Shown: positions 15,846 through 25,265, counted from the first letter of the stretch. The stretch: 64,000 bases of DNA from Actinomadura atramentaria DSM 43919 (GCF_000381885.1 NZ_KB907223.1:1-64000), one strand, 5' to 3'. Numbers and translations are program-made. Notes: generated by a model not told the origin, from the sequence alone.

Positions 15846-17822
15846 ATGGACTCGTCCACCCGAATTCTTATCCTCGGCATGGATTCGTCGGGGAAAGTCC
15901 TCCAGTTCGACCGCAACGCGGCGGCCGTGCTGGAGGTCGAACCGGGCGACCGCCTCGACGACGTGGTGTCCGGCGCGCTGGGCCCGCTGCGCGAGGCGCT
16001 GCGCGGCGGCCGGGAGCGGACGGTCATGCTCCCGCTGGAGACGCCGTCCGGCGCGGCGCACGACGCGGTCGTCACGCTGCACCCGCTGAGCGGCGCGGCG
16101 GCCGGCGGCGGCGTCGCGGTGCTGGCCGTCGTCCGGGTGCCCGTCCCGCACGCCGAGCGGTTCGTCGACCCCGCGGTCGTGCGGCGCGCGCTGCTGGACG
16201 ACGCGCTGCCGCGCATCGGGTCCACGCTCGACCTCGACCTGCTGTCGCGCGGGCTCATCGAGGTCGCCGTCCCGCACCTGTGCAACACCGGCGCGCTGCT
16301 GCTGCTGGAGAGCGCGCTCGACCCCGAGGAGCCCCCGGCGGCGGGCGTCCCGCCGATGCGGCGGATGGCGCTGGCCGCCGACGACGGCGACTCGGCGTGG
16401 GACGCGGCGTTCCCCACCGGGGAGAACGTCGTCTACCCCGAGGGCAGCCCGTACGCGCGGTGCCTGGCGACGGGCGAGCCGGTGCTGGTCGCGCTGGACG
16501 GCGAGCGCGCCGCCGAGCTGGCCGAGGCGTGGCGGCGGCCGCCGGTCGCGGAGCTGCTCAAGGGCGCGTCGATGCTGCTGCTGCCGATCACGGCGGAGGG
16601 CGGGCTGCTCGGGTTCTTCGTGTGCGTCCGGACGCCCGCGTACCGGCCGTTCGACGCCTACGACGTCGAGATCGGGATGGACTTCGCGAACCGGTCGGCG
16701 ATCTTCCTGGAGAGCGCCCGCCGGTACGGCCGCGAGCGCGCCACCGCGCTGACGCTCCAGCGCAGCCTGCTGCCGACCGGGCTGTCCGCGCCCGCGCCGA
16801 TCGAGGTCCGGCACCGGTACCTGCCGGGCAGCAAGCTGGTCGAGGTCGGCGGCGACTGGTACGAGTCGATCCCGCTGCCCGGCGCGCGCGTCGCGCTGAT
16901 CGTCGGGGACGTCGCGGGCCACGGCGTCAAGGCCGCCGTCACGATGGGGCGGCTGCGCACCGCCATCCACACCCTCGCCGGACTCGACCTGCCGCCCGCC
17001 GAGGCGCTGGAGCGGCTCGACTCGCTGATGCGCACCCTCGGCGAGCGCGAACCCCACTTCGCGACCTGCGCGTACGTCGTCTACGACGCGGTCAGCGGCC
17101 GGTGCGAGGTCGCCAGCGCCGGGCACCTGCCGCCGCTGCTCGCCCCGCCCGGCGGGCCCGCCGCCTACCTCGACGTCCCGCCCGCGCCGCCGCTCGGCGT
17201 CGGGGACGGCCCGGTCGCCAGCCGCGAGTTCGCCGTCGAGGACGGCACGCTGCTGTTCCTCTACACCGACGGACTCGTGGAGAACCGCGCCCGCGACATC
17301 GACGACGGCCTCGCCCGGCTGCGCGGCGTCTTCGACCGGGGCGAACCGGACCTGGACGAGCTGTGCCGCGCCGCCCTCGACGGCGTCTACGACGACCGGC
17401 AGCGCGACGACATCGCGATGCTGCTGGCCCGCCTGCACCGCATCCCCGCCGACGACCACGTCTCGTTCGACCTGCCCGCCGAGCCCGCCGCCGTCCGCCG
17501 CGCGCGGGGCCTCATCCGGGACCGGCTGCGCCGCTGGGGCCTGGACGCGCTCGCCGACACGACCGTCCTGCTGGCGTCGGAGCTGGTCACCAACGCCATC
17601 CGGCACGCGGACGGGCGGATCGTGCTGCGGCTCATCCGCGACGAGGGCCTGGTCTGCGAGGTGCTGGACTCCTCGGACGGGCGGCCGCGCGTCCACATGG
17701 GCGACGACGCGTTCGCCGAGGACGGGCGCGGCCTGCACATCGTCGGCCGCCTCTCCCGCCGCTGGGGCGTCCGCCGCACGCAGGGCGGCAAGGCCGTCTG
17801 GTGCGAACAGCCGCTGCCCTAG
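15846..17822 (+). CDS. PAS/GAF/SpoIIE-type PP2C phosphatase fused to anti-sigma-factor HATPase
   Basis: 658 aa from ATG 15846. Domains: a PAS-like N-terminus (residues 1-95, DSSGKVLQFDRNAAAVL), a GAF domain (about 115-292), a SpoIIE/PP2C phosphatase (about 304-530, with LQRSLLP, GGDWYE, GDVAGHG, YTDGLVE and DDIAM, the metal-binding acidic residues of the family), and a C-terminal HATPase_c fold (about 545-655; N-box ELVTNAIRHA, then DGRGLHIV). Such proteins dephosphorylate anti-anti-sigma factors and bind sigma factors in partner-switching stress pathways; the anti-anti-sigma partner is not in the window. No ribosome-binding site is visible at this ATG, so it may be leaderless. Confidence 0.92.
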   Translation: MDSSTRILILGMDSSGKVLQFDRNAAAVLEVEPGDRLDDVVSGALGPLREALRGGRERTVMLPLETPSGAAHDAVVTLHPLSGAAAGGGVAVLAVVRVPVPHAERFVDPAVVRRALLDDALPRIGSTLDLDLLSRGLIEVAVPHLCNTGALLLLESALDPEEPPAAGVPPMRRMALAADDGDSAWDAAFPTGENVVYPEGSPYARCLATGEPVLVALDGERAAELAEAWRRPPVAELLKGASMLLLPITAEGGLLGFFVCVRTPAYRPFDAYDVEIGMDFANRSAIFLESARRYGRERATALTLQRSLLPTGLSAPAPIEVRHRYLPGSKLVEVGGDWYESIPLPGARVALIVGDVAGHGVKAAVTMGRLRTAIHTLAGLDLPPAEALERLDSLMRTLGEREPHFATCAYVVYDAVSGRCEVASAGHLPPLLAPPGGPAAYLDVPPAPPLGVGDGPVASREFAVEDGTLLFLYTDGLVENRARDIDDGLARLRGVFDRGEPDLDELCRAALDGVYDDRQRDDIAMLLARLHRIPADDHVSFDLPAEPAAVRRARGLIRDRLRRWGLDALADTTVLLASELVTNAIRHADGRIVLRLIRDEGLVCEVLDSSDGRPRVHMGDDAFAEDGRGLHIVGRLSRRWGVRRTQGGKAVWCEQPLP

Positions 17823-19087
17823 CGCAACACCGAGATGTGGACGTGGTCGTAGTGGTTCTGGGTGATGCTGCCCCGGTTCTCCATCGGCCGCCACCCACCG
17901 CCGCGCACGTTCCAGATGTGCTGCTTCCAGATCACGTACGAGATCCCGAGCCGCCGCGCGTTCGTGATCGCGTACTGCGCGACGGCGTCGCCGTGCCGCT
18001 GCGCGGCGGCGCTCGGCATCCGCCCGGTCGTCGTCTCCATGAAGTCGCAGGCGCGGCCGTCGCCGTGGTCCTGCGGGTCGCCGGTGCTGCGGAAGCAGCC
18101 GATGACGGGGAACGGGCCGAAGTAGCGGTTGATCTCCAGGACGACGGCGCGCATCGTCGGCGTCATCCGGTTGCCCGAGACCGTCGTGCGGTCGCCCTGC
18201 GCGCCGTCCGGACGGCCCGTGACGGCCGGGCCGGTGCTCTTGGGTGCCCGCTGCTTCCGCTGCTCGCTCTTCGCCAGCGCCGCGACCTTCGTCCCGGCGG
18301 GCAGGAGCTCGCGCAGCTTCCTGCCGAGCGCCGCCGGGTCGGCCTCGGGGGCGCTGACGATCAGCGCGTTGCCGTCCGGCATGCCGAGCGCGCGGGCCTG
18401 CGCGCGGGACACCACCGCGTCCACGTCGCCGATGCCCATCGACGCGTACGCGCCCACCCGGACCTGCCCGGGGCGGCGCGGGTCGCCCGCCGGGACGATC
18501 GCGCCGAGCGCCAGCGACCCGTCCCGCCCGAGGTCGAACGAGACCGCCAGGCCGCCCGTCGCGACCGTCTGCCAGAGCTGGTCGGACGCGGCCGTCGCGG
18601 CGGGCGCGTACGCGCGGAACGCCGAGGGGTCCACGCCGAGCAGCCCGACGCGGCGGCCCGCGACCTGCGCCTGCGCGGCGTCCACGACGGTCACGCCCGC
18701 GACGCCCGTCAGCCGCCGGACGCGCTCCACGGCGGCGGCGGGCAGCGGACCGGTCCCGGCGGCGAGCACGCTCGGCGCGAGCCGCCTGCCCAGCGGCGCG
18801 ACGACCGGGGCCCGCGCCTCCTGCGCCACCGACACCAGGTCGCCCGCGCGCGGCGCGCGCCCGCCCGGCGCCTCGCCGTCCCCGGCGGTCACCCGGGCGA
18901 CACCGGTGGCCAGCGAAGCGACCGCCGCCGCGCCGACCGCGCCCGCCGCGACCCGCTTCGCGAGCACGCCGCCGCGCCCCGCCGTTCCCCGCATGCCCAT
19001 CTGGCGTCCCGTCCTCACCGCCGTGACCCGCAGCGGGGGAGGCGCCTCCCGCCAACCGATCGTCCGCCTGCGCCGCATAGTAGACAC
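17819..19087 (-). CDS. Membrane-anchored protein with C-terminal VanY-like (ARB_07466-type) domain
   Basis: 422 aa. A basic N-terminus and one membrane segment (about residues 42-62) are followed by an extracytoplasmic region (about 80-270) resembling the periplasmic core of FtsX/MacB-type proteins. The C-terminal domain (about 310-422) has the metal-ligand pattern of D,D-carboxypeptidase-like proteins: DHGDGRACDFM and, near the end, NHYDHVHISV. It may act on peptidoglycan peptides or be a binding module; activity is not established. The start is uncertain (GTG 19087 or ATG 19078; no clear ribosome-binding site). It is divergent from a PGRP amidase gene, across 260 bp in which I see no convincing regulatory motif. 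Confidence 0.78.
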   Translation of the reverse strand: MSTMRRRRTIGWREAPPPLRVTAVRTGRQMGMRGTAGRGGVLAKRVAAGAVGAAAVASLATGVARVTAGDGEAPGGRAPRAGDLVSVAQEARAPVVAPLGRRLAPSVLAAGTGPLPAAAVERVRRLTGVAGVTVVDAAQAQVAGRRVGLLGVDPSAFRAYAPAATAASDQLWQTVATGGLAVSFDLGRDGSLALGAIVPAGDPRRPGQVRVGAYASMGIGDVDAVVSRAQARALGMPDGNALIVSAPEADPAALGRKLRELLPAGTKVAALAKSEQRKQRAPKSTGPAVTGRPDGAQGDRTTVSGNRMTPTMRAVVLEINRYFGPFPVIGCFRSTGDPQDHGDGRACDFMETTTGRMPSAAAQRHGDAVAQYAITNARRLGISYVIWKQHIWNVRGGGWRPMENRGSITQNHYDHVHISVLR

Positions 19088-19347
19088 CGCGTGGCGAACC
19101 GGGCCACCGTTGATCGGGATTTTCGACTTCGGTGCGTATCAAGTGGTGACACAGAGTAGTCTCATGCTCGCCGGTGACGTTCGTTCCGGCGTTCGGAGCC
19201 CGGTCCGCCGGTCCTGCGCGGTGAATCGGCGGGCCGGGTCTCCGCTCATTCCCCGCCGGATGTGGACATAAGCCGCACTGGTGGCCCGGTCGGACGTCGG
19301 CCGTGGGATTCTGGGGCGCGATCTTCCCCCCGGAACGGAGCTCCCCC

Positions 19348-21570
19348 ATGTCCCGGCGCATCCTCCTCGGCGCGTCCGCCGTCGTCCTCGCGGCGTCCGG
19401 CGGCGGCGTCGTCGCGCTGCGGCTCGCCGACGCGCCCGCGCCCGGCCGCGCGGCCGCCGCCGTCTCCGTCGACCACGGCAGCGTCGCCGCGCACGCGCTC
19501 CGCGCCCTGCCCGGCGGCGCGCGCGGGCTGCCCGCCGCGCCGACCGAGCCGTTCAGCCTCGTCGGCGTCACCTGGGACCGGCCGCGCGCCGAGCTGCGCG
19601 GGACGGTCAAGGTGCGGGCGCGGGCGCTCGGCACCGGGACGTGGTCGCGGTGGCAGACCGTGCCCGTCGAGACCGCCGACGCGCCGGACGCGCCGGAGCG
19701 GACCGCGCGCGGCGGGACGGGCGGGCTGTGGACCGGGCCGTCCGACGGCGTCGAGGTCCGCGTGACCGGGCACGGGTCCAGGCACGGGTCCGCGCTGCCC
19801 GCCGGGCTCCGCGTCGACCTCGTCGATCCCAGGCGCGGGCGGACCGTGGCCCGCGCGTCGGGGACGGGCGGCGGCGTGCCGGTGCGGCTCGCGGCGGACA
19901 CCGGCGATCCGTCCGACTCGCCCGCTCCGGCGGACCCGTCCGCGCCGCCGGAGTCCCCGGCGCCGGCGGACTCGCCGACGCCCGCCGATCCGGCGCCGGA
20001 GCCGTCCGCGCCGCCCCCGGACCCGCCCGCGCCCTCGGAGCCCGCGCCGCCGCCCGTCGAGGCGCAGCGGACGGTGCCGCGGCCCGCGATGGTCTCGCGC
20101 GCCGGATGGGCCGCCGACGAGTCGATCGTCAAGGGGCCGCCGACCTACGACACGTCCGTCAAGGCGGTGTTCGTCCACCACACCGACACCGCGAACACGG
20201 CGACGTGCGCGCAGTCGGCGTCGGTCGTCCGGTCGATCTTCCTGTACCACGTGAAGAGCGAGGGCTGGGACGACATCGGATACAACTTCCTGGTCGACAA
20301 GTGCGGCACGGTGTTCGAGGGCCGCGCGGGCGGCGCGGACAAGCCCGTCCACGGCGCGCACACCTACGGCTTCAACACCGACACGACGGGCGTGGCCGTC
20401 CTCGGGAACTACGAGTCCACCGCCCCGGCGAAGGCCGCGCTGGACGCCGTCGCCCGCGTCGCCGCGTGGAAGCTCGCGCTGACCGGCGTCGACCCGAACG
20501 GCTCGACCACGCTGACGTCGATGGCCCCGGACGGGACCGGCGGGAAGTACAAGTACGGGCAGAAGGTCTCGTTCAAGACGGTCTCGGGGCACCGCGACGG
20601 GTTCGCCACGGCCTGCCCCGGCGCGAAGCTCTACGCGCAACTGCCCGCGATCCGCACCGCCGCGAAGGCGATCACGTCGCCGCCCCCGGCGACCACGCTG
20701 TCCGGGGCGACGAAGTCGGGGAGCAGGTACTACACCAAGGGCGCGGTCACGCTCGGCTGGAAGTCGACCGGTGCCGCGTCGTACCAGGTCAGGGTGGACG
20801 GGGCCGTCGTCGCCAAGCCCGCCGCGACCGAGACGTCGGCGGCCGTGCCGCTCAAGGCGGGCGCGCACACGCTCGGGCTCCGCGCCGTCTACGCGGACGG
20901 GACCACGGCCGACTCCACCGCGTACTCCGTCACCGCCGACACCACCAGGCCGGTGTTCAAGACCGGCGCGACGCTGGCCGTGCGGCGCGGGACCGTCGCC
21001 ACGACGGCCGTGCCCGTGACGCTGAGCTGGAAGGCGATGGACGGGACGCTGCTCGCGTCCGTCCGGGCGACCTCGCCCGCCGCGCGGACGTTCGGCGCGA
21101 CGACGACGAGCTGGTCGGCGTCCGCGCGGCCCGGCACGGCGCAGACGTGGGCGCTGACGGCGGCGGACGCGGCGGGCAACACCGCGTCGTCCAGCGTCGC
21201 GCGGACGGCCGCGCTCGTCGCCGAGACCTCGGCGACCCGCAAGGGCAAGTGGAAGACCACGACGACGTCGTCCTACCTGGGCGGGCGCGGCCTGTACTCG
21301 TCGTCCAAGGGCGCGACCGCGAAGTGGACGTTCACCGGCCGGTCGGTCGGCCTCATCGTGAAGCGCGCGAAGAACCTCGGCGCGGTCACCGTCTACATCG
21401 ACGGGAAGAAGGCCGGGACGCTCGACACCCGCGCGTCCTCGACCGCGTACCGGCAGCTCGCCTGGACGAAGGCGTGGTCGTCGTCCGGCAAGCACACGAT
21501 CGCCGTGGTCGTCGCCGGGACCAAGGGCCGGCCGACGGTCGGCATCGACGGAATCGCGTACCTGCGCTGA
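19348..21570 (+). CDS. Secreted N-acetylmuramoyl-L-alanine amidase (PGRP domain)
   Basis: 740 aa from ATG 19348. It has an N-terminal Sec signal peptide (SRRILLGASAVVLAASGGGV), a beta region (40-185), a Pro/Ala/Asp-rich linker (about 190-238), a PGRP/amidase-2 domain (about 245-445) and three C-terminal Ig- or galactose-binding-like modules. Zinc ligands are visible: H277/H278 (FVHHTDT), H415 (SGHRDG) and C423 (TACPG). It would cleave the MurNAc-L-Ala bond of peptidoglycan outside the cell. It is much longer than a minimal amidase; the C-terminal modules probably mediate wall attachment. It is divergent from the VanY-like gene. Confidence 0.9.
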   Translation: MSRRILLGASAVVLAASGGGVVALRLADAPAPGRAAAAVSVDHGSVAAHALRALPGGARGLPAAPTEPFSLVGVTWDRPRAELRGTVKVRARALGTGTWSRWQTVPVETADAPDAPERTARGGTGGLWTGPSDGVEVRVTGHGSRHGSALPAGLRVDLVDPRRGRTVARASGTGGGVPVRLAADTGDPSDSPAPADPSAPPESPAPADSPTPADPAPEPSAPPPDPPAPSEPAPPPVEAQRTVPRPAMVSRAGWAADESIVKGPPTYDTSVKAVFVHHTDTANTATCAQSASVVRSIFLYHVKSEGWDDIGYNFLVDKCGTVFEGRAGGADKPVHGAHTYGFNTDTTGVAVLGNYESTAPAKAALDAVARVAAWKLALTGVDPNGSTTLTSMAPDGTGGKYKYGQKVSFKTVSGHRDGFATACPGAKLYAQLPAIRTAAKAITSPPPATTLSGATKSGSRYYTKGAVTLGWKSTGAASYQVRVDGAVVAKPAATETSAAVPLKAGAHTLGLRAVYADGTTADSTAYSVTADTTRPVFKTGATLAVRRGTVATTAVPVTLSWKAMDGTLLASVRATSPAARTFGATTTSWSASARPGTAQTWALTAADAAGNTASSSVARTAALVAETSATRKGKWKTTTTSSYLGGRGLYSSSKGATAKWTFTGRSVGLIVKRAKNLGAVTVYIDGKKAGTLDTRASSTAYRQLAWTKAWSSSGKHTIAVVVAGTKGRPTVGIDGIAYLR

Positions 21571-21573
21571 CGG

Positions 21574-22362
21574 CTAGCGGCGGCGGCGCAGCAGGCGGCG
21601 CAGGCGCTTGCGGCGCGGGGCGTCCTTCCACGCCACGGCGTCGTCGCGGCGGACGACGCGCCACCCGGCCCGGCGGATCGCCGCGCGCAGGGCGGCGTCG
21701 CCGCCGTAACGGCCCGTGCCGCGACCCGTGTTACGACCCGTCCCGCGTCCCGTGCCGCCGGCCGCGCTGTCCGGGACGCCGCCCGCGTCGGACAGGGCCA
21801 GCCGCCGGACCGCGCCGACCGAGCCCGGCGCGCGGCCGCGCGTGCCCGCGCGGTCCCGCTCGGGCCCGCGCAGCACCGCGCCGCCGACCGCGCCCACGCC
21901 CGGATCGGTGAGCGCCGCGACGAGCCGCCGGACCGCGTCGCGCGCCAGGACCGCGTCCGCGTCGGCGAACACCAGCAGGTCGTGGCGCGCGACGGCCACG
22001 CCGGTGTTCAGCGCGCTCGCCCGGCCGCCGCGCCGGCCCCGCACCACCCACACGCGCGGCAGGGCCAGGGCCTCGACGACGCGGGCCGTCCGGTCGCGCG
22101 ACCCGTCGTCCACCACGATGACCTCCAGCGGCCCCGGGTACTCGGCGTCCGCCGCCGCGCGGACGGCGGCGGCGATCCGGTCCTCGGCGTCCCGCGCGGC
22201 GACGATCACCGACACGCCCGGGTAGTAGGCGGCCGGGACGGGCCCCAGCCCGCGTCCCGGCACGGGCCCCGGCACGGGCGCCGCCAGCGGGGCCGGGCGC
22301 GGCGCGCGGCGGCGGCCCGCGCCGGGCGGCGGGGTGGCGGGGGCCGTCATCTCGTCGGTCAT
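21574..22362 (-). CDS. Family 2 glycosyltransferase, short form with Gly/Thr/Arg insert
   Basis: 262 aa from ATG 22362 (GAAGGGA upstream). GT-A fold motifs: VSVIVAARDAEDRIAAAVRA, EVIVVDDGSRDRTARVV and the nucleotide-sugar/metal site LLVFADADAVL. The segment that normally carries the acceptor-binding ED motif is replaced by a low-complexity stretch (GTGRGTGRNTGRGTGRYG, around residues 213-230), after which the usual LRAAIRRAGWRVVRRDD helix-strand returns. There is no membrane segment. The missing acidic motif makes catalytic competence doubtful. It is divergent from the sigma factor gene. Confidence 0.72.
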   Translation of the reverse strand: MTDEMTAPATPPPGAGRRRAPRPAPLAAPVPGPVPGRGLGPVPAAYYPGVSVIVAARDAEDRIAAAVRAAADAEYPGPLEVIVVDDGSRDRTARVVEALALPRVWVVRGRRGGRASALNTGVAVARHDLLVFADADAVLARDAVRRLVAALTDPGVGAVGGAVLRGPERDRAGTRGRAPGSVGAVRRLALSDAGGVPDSAAGGTGRGTGRNTGRGTGRYGGDAALRAAIRRAGWRVVRRDDAVAWKDAPRRKRLRRLLRRRR

Positions 22363-22477
22363 GGTCCCTTCGCGGATCTCGGGGGCGGCGTCCGAATCTG
22401 CGGCGGACTCCGACCCCTTCAGCGCTCTGCCGACCGTTTTCGTCACACCAGTCCCTGAATGTCGGCACAATGGCGCG

Positions 22478-23206
22478 GTGGACGGCGCGGCGCCCGGCGG
22501 GGCGGAGGACGTGCTCGGCCGCGCCGTCGCGGCGGCGCGGGCGGGCGACGAGGACGCGTTCCGCGTGCTGTACCGGGACGTCCAGCCCCGGCTGCTGCGG
22601 TACGCGCGGGCGCTGACGGGCGTCGACGCCGAGGACGTCACCGCCGACGCCTGGCTCCAGATCGCCCGCGACCTGCCGGGGTTCCAGGGCGGCGCGGACG
22701 CGTTCCGGGGCTGGTGCGCGACGATCGTCCGCAACCGCGCCCTGGACCTGCTGCGCCGCCGGACGCGCCGCCCGGTCGCCGACCGCCCGCTGGAGGAGGT
22801 GCTGAGCATGCCCGCGCCGGAGGACACCGAGGCCCTCGCGCTCGGCCGGATCGCCACCGACGACGCCGTGCGCCTCATCGGCGAGCTGCCGCGCGACCAG
22901 GCCGAGGCGGTCCTGCTGCGCGTCGTGCTCGGCCTGGACGCCGAGCGGGCGGGCCGGGTGCTCGGCAAACGGGCGGGCGCGGTGCGCACCGCCGCGCACC
23001 GGGGCCTGCGGCGGCTGGCCGCGCGGCTGGAGGCGGCCCGCGCCGCCGAGGCGGCGGCACTGGACGGGGCGGCGGACGGGGCGCGCCCAACGGAGGCGCG
23101 CCCGGCGGAGGCGCGGCGGGACGAGCCCGCGCCCGTACCGGTGCCCGCGCGCGCGGCCGTCCGGTCGGCGCTGCGCACCGGGCCGAGGACGGAAGGGGCG
23201 CGATGA
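22478..23206 (+). CDS. ECF-type RNA polymerase sigma factor
   Basis: 242 aa from GTG 22478 (no ribosome-binding site, probably leaderless). Region 2 (RVLYRDVQPRLLRYARALTG; DVTADAWLQIARDLPGFQG; FRGWCATIVRNRALDLLRRR) and region 4 (IGELPRDQAEAVLLRVVLGL; GKRAGAVRTAAHRGLRRLA) are separated by a short linker. An Ala/Glu/Pro-rich C-terminal tail of about 50 residues follows. The stop codon overlaps the ATG of the next gene (ATGA), so the two are translationally coupled, as usual for a sigma factor and its membrane-bound partner. Confidence 0.9.
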   Translation: MDGAAPGGAEDVLGRAVAAARAGDEDAFRVLYRDVQPRLLRYARALTGVDAEDVTADAWLQIARDLPGFQGGADAFRGWCATIVRNRALDLLRRRTRRPVADRPLEEVLSMPAPEDTEALALGRIATDDAVRLIGELPRDQAEAVLLRVVLGLDAERAGRVLGKRAGAVRTAAHRGLRRLAARLEAARAAEAAALDGAADGARPTEARPAEARRDEPAPVPVPARAAVRSALRTGPRTEGAR

Positions 23207-23895
23207 CCCGCGACACGGGGAAGACGGGCGGCGACCGGTGCGTCGGCCGCGCCGCCTGCGACCGCGTCCGCGACGCCCGGCACCCGGACGACCCGGACCT
23301 CGCGCGACTGCTGGCGGCCGCCGCCGCGCCCGGCACGCCCGACGAGCTGGCGGGCGAGGAGCGCGCCGCCGCCGCGTTCCGCGCCGCCCGCCGCGCCCGC
23401 CCCGCCCGGCCGCCCGGCCGCCGGTCCCGCCGGTTCGGCGGCCGCACCGCCCGCACGCTCGCGGTGACCGGCGCGGTCCTCGCGCTCGGCGGCGGCGCGG
23501 CCCTCGCGGCGACGGGCGGCCACCTGCGCCCGGACGCGGACCGGTCCGCCCCGGCGAGCCCCGCGCCCGCCGACTCGGTGGGCCGCGACCGGGTGGCGCG
23601 CCGCACGCCCGGGTCCCCGGACGGGACCGCCGCCTCGCCCGGCCCGGACGCGGCCGCGACGGGCGGCCGGACACGCCCCCGCCCCGCGCCCGGGACCGCC
23701 GAGGGCCCGGGGCGCGGGCACGCCCCGGCCACGCCGCCGCGCGGCGGCGTGGCCTGGTCCGACTGGCCGGACTGGCAGGACTGGCGCGGCGAGCCCGACC
23801 AGGGCCGCGGCGGGCCGCCCGCGCGCGGCGACCAGGGGAACGAGGACGACCAGGGCGACGGGAACGGCCAGGGCCGGGGCCGCGGCGCGCGCTGA
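23203..23895 (+). CDS. Single-pass membrane protein coupled to the ECF sigma factor (possible anti-sigma factor)
   Basis: 230 aa. The cytoplasmic N-terminus (residues 1-80: PDDPDLARLLAAAAAPGTPD, then ELAGEERAAAAFRAARRA) and one membrane segment (about 87-107) precede a long, disordered extracytoplasmic tail rich in Pro, Gly, Asp and Arg, with WSDWPDWQDWRGEPDQG near residue 185. The N-terminal pattern is common in actinobacterial genes following ECF sigma factors. No zinc-binding HxxxCxxC motif is present, so an anti-sigma role is inferred from position only. The start overlaps the sigma stop codon. Confidence 0.7.
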   Translation: MTRDTGKTGGDRCVGRAACDRVRDARHPDDPDLARLLAAAAAPGTPDELAGEERAAAAFRAARRARPARPPGRRSRRFGGRTARTLAVTGAVLALGGGAALAATGGHLRPDADRSAPASPAPADSVGRDRVARRTPGSPDGTAASPGPDAAATGGRTRPRPAPGTAEGPGRGHAPATPPRGGVAWSDWPDWQDWRGEPDQGRGGPPARGDQGNEDDQGDGNGQGRGRGAR

Positions 23896-23899
23896 CGCG

Positions 23900-24430
23900 T
23901 CAGGCCGCCGCCGCCAGCGCGGCGAGCACCCCGGCGATCCGCCGCCGGACGCCGGGATCGGCGATGAGCCCGTCCGCGCCGACCGCGTCCCGGCCGACCG
24001 GGATCGCCGCGACCGCGTCCTCCACGATGGCCGCGCCGGTGTAGCCGAGGACGGTCCGCAGCGTCGCGGCGGCCCCGGCGCCCCGGCCGGGCGCGGCGGC
24101 GTTCACCCAGGCGGCGGGCTTGTCGCAGATCTCGGTGCCGCCGACCGTCCAGTCGAGCAGGTTCTTGAACGAGCCGGGCAGCGTCCCGGCGTACTCGGGC
24201 GTGCAGACCAGCAGCGCGTCCGCCCCGGCGATGGCCGCGCGCAGCCGCGCGACGGGGGCGGGCGGGGCGTCGCCGTCGTCGTCGGGGTTGAAGTGGGGGA
24301 GTCCGGCGAGCCCGTCGTAGCGGACCGCGCGGACGCCGGGCGGGGCCGCCGCCGCGGCCGTGCGCAGCACCGCCTCGTTGGACGATCCGGCGCGCATGCT
24401 GCCCGACAGCAGCAGAATGATCTTTTCCAC
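23900..24430 (-). CDS. NADPH-dependent FMN reductase
   Basis: 176 aa from GTG 24430. Flavodoxin-like fold of the NADPH-dependent FMN reductase family: LLLSGSMRAGSSNEAVLRTA phosphate-binding loop, ADALLVCTPEYAGTLPGSFK and LLDWTVGG, all signature segments of azoreductase/chromate-reductase-like proteins. It would supply reduced flavin or reduce quinones. The GTG start is chosen because the first beta-strand requires it; an internal ATG (MRAGSS) would delete that strand. It is divergent from the IclR regulator gene (46-bp spacer) and two genes away from a flavin monooxygenase. Confidence 0.85.
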   Translation of the reverse strand: MEKIILLLSGSMRAGSSNEAVLRTAAAAAPPGVRAVRYDGLAGLPHFNPDDDGDAPPAPVARLRAAIAGADALLVCTPEYAGTLPGSFKNLLDWTVGGTEICDKPAAWVNAAAPGRGAGAAATLRTVLGYTGAAIVEDAVAAIPVGRDAVGADGLIADPGVRRRIAGVLAALAAAA

Positions 24431-24476
24431 CCGGCCCAACGTAGCCGCCGCGCCGGGCGTTACGCTCGAACCGCCC

Positions 24477-25265
24477 ATGACCGCCGATCCCACGCCTTCG
24501 CAGCCCGCCCGCGGCAAGCGCCCGCCGCACGGCGAACCGGTCGTCGAGCGCGCGTTCGCGCTGCTCGCGGCCTTCGACGCCCGGCACCGGTCGCTGACCC
24601 TCGCCGAACTCGCCCGCCGCAGCGGCCTGCCGAAGACGACCGCGCTGCGGCTGGCCCGCGTCCTGACCGGGCTCGGCGCGCTGGAACGGTCCGAGGACGG
24701 CGCGTTCTCCATCGGCGTGCGGCTGTTCGAGATCGCCACGCTCGCGCCCCGCGCGCAGGGGCTCCGCGCCGTCGCGATGCCGTACCTGGAGGACCTGGGA
24801 CTCGTCACGCGGCAGCACGTGCTGCTGGCCGTCCGGGACGGGGAGGAGGCCGTCCTGGTGGAGCGGCTGTCCGCGCCCGGCGCCGACCCCGTCCTGTACC
24901 GCGTCGGCGGGCGGCTGCCGCTGCACTCGACCGGCGTCGGGCACGTGCTGCTCGCGCACGCCGGGTTCGACGAGCAGGCCGCGTACCTGGCGCGGGACCG
25001 GCGGGCCGAGCCCGAGGGCGTGCCGGTCCGCGCGGACGCGCTGCGCCGCGACCTGGCGGCCGTCCGCCGGGACGGGTTCGCGGTCGTCGCCCGGCCCGCG
25101 CCCGCGCCGATGGTGTCGGTGGCCGCGCCGGTCCGGGACGCGGCGGGGGAGGTCGTCGCGGCGCTGTCGGTCGTCGTGCCGGACGGCGGGGCGGACGTGC
25201 GCCATCTCGTCCCGGCGGTGCGCACCGCCGCGCGGGCCGTCTCGCGGGGCCTCGGCGGGCGCTGA
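24477..25265 (+). CDS. IclR family transcriptional regulator
   Basis: 262 aa from ATG 24477. N-terminal winged helix (VVERAFALLAAFDARHRSLT; LAELARRSGLPKTTALRLAR) and a C-terminal IclR effector domain (VLLAVRDGEEAVLVERL; GRLPLHSTGVGHVLLAHAG; MVSVAAPVRDAAGEVVAAL). IclR proteins usually control catabolic genes for aromatic or organic acids. The downstream same-strand monooxygenase and the divergent FMN reductase are the natural candidates for targets (inference from position). Confidence 0.9.
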   Translation: MTADPTPSQPARGKRPPHGEPVVERAFALLAAFDARHRSLTLAELARRSGLPKTTALRLARVLTGLGALERSEDGAFSIGVRLFEIATLAPRAQGLRAVAMPYLEDLGLVTRQHVLLAVRDGEEAVLVERLSAPGADPVLYRVGGRLPLHSTGVGHVLLAHAGFDEQAAYLARDRRAEPEGVPVRADALRRDLAAVRRDGFAVVARPAPAPMVSVAAPVRDAAGEVVAALSVVVPDGGADVRHLVPAVRTAARAVSRGLGGR

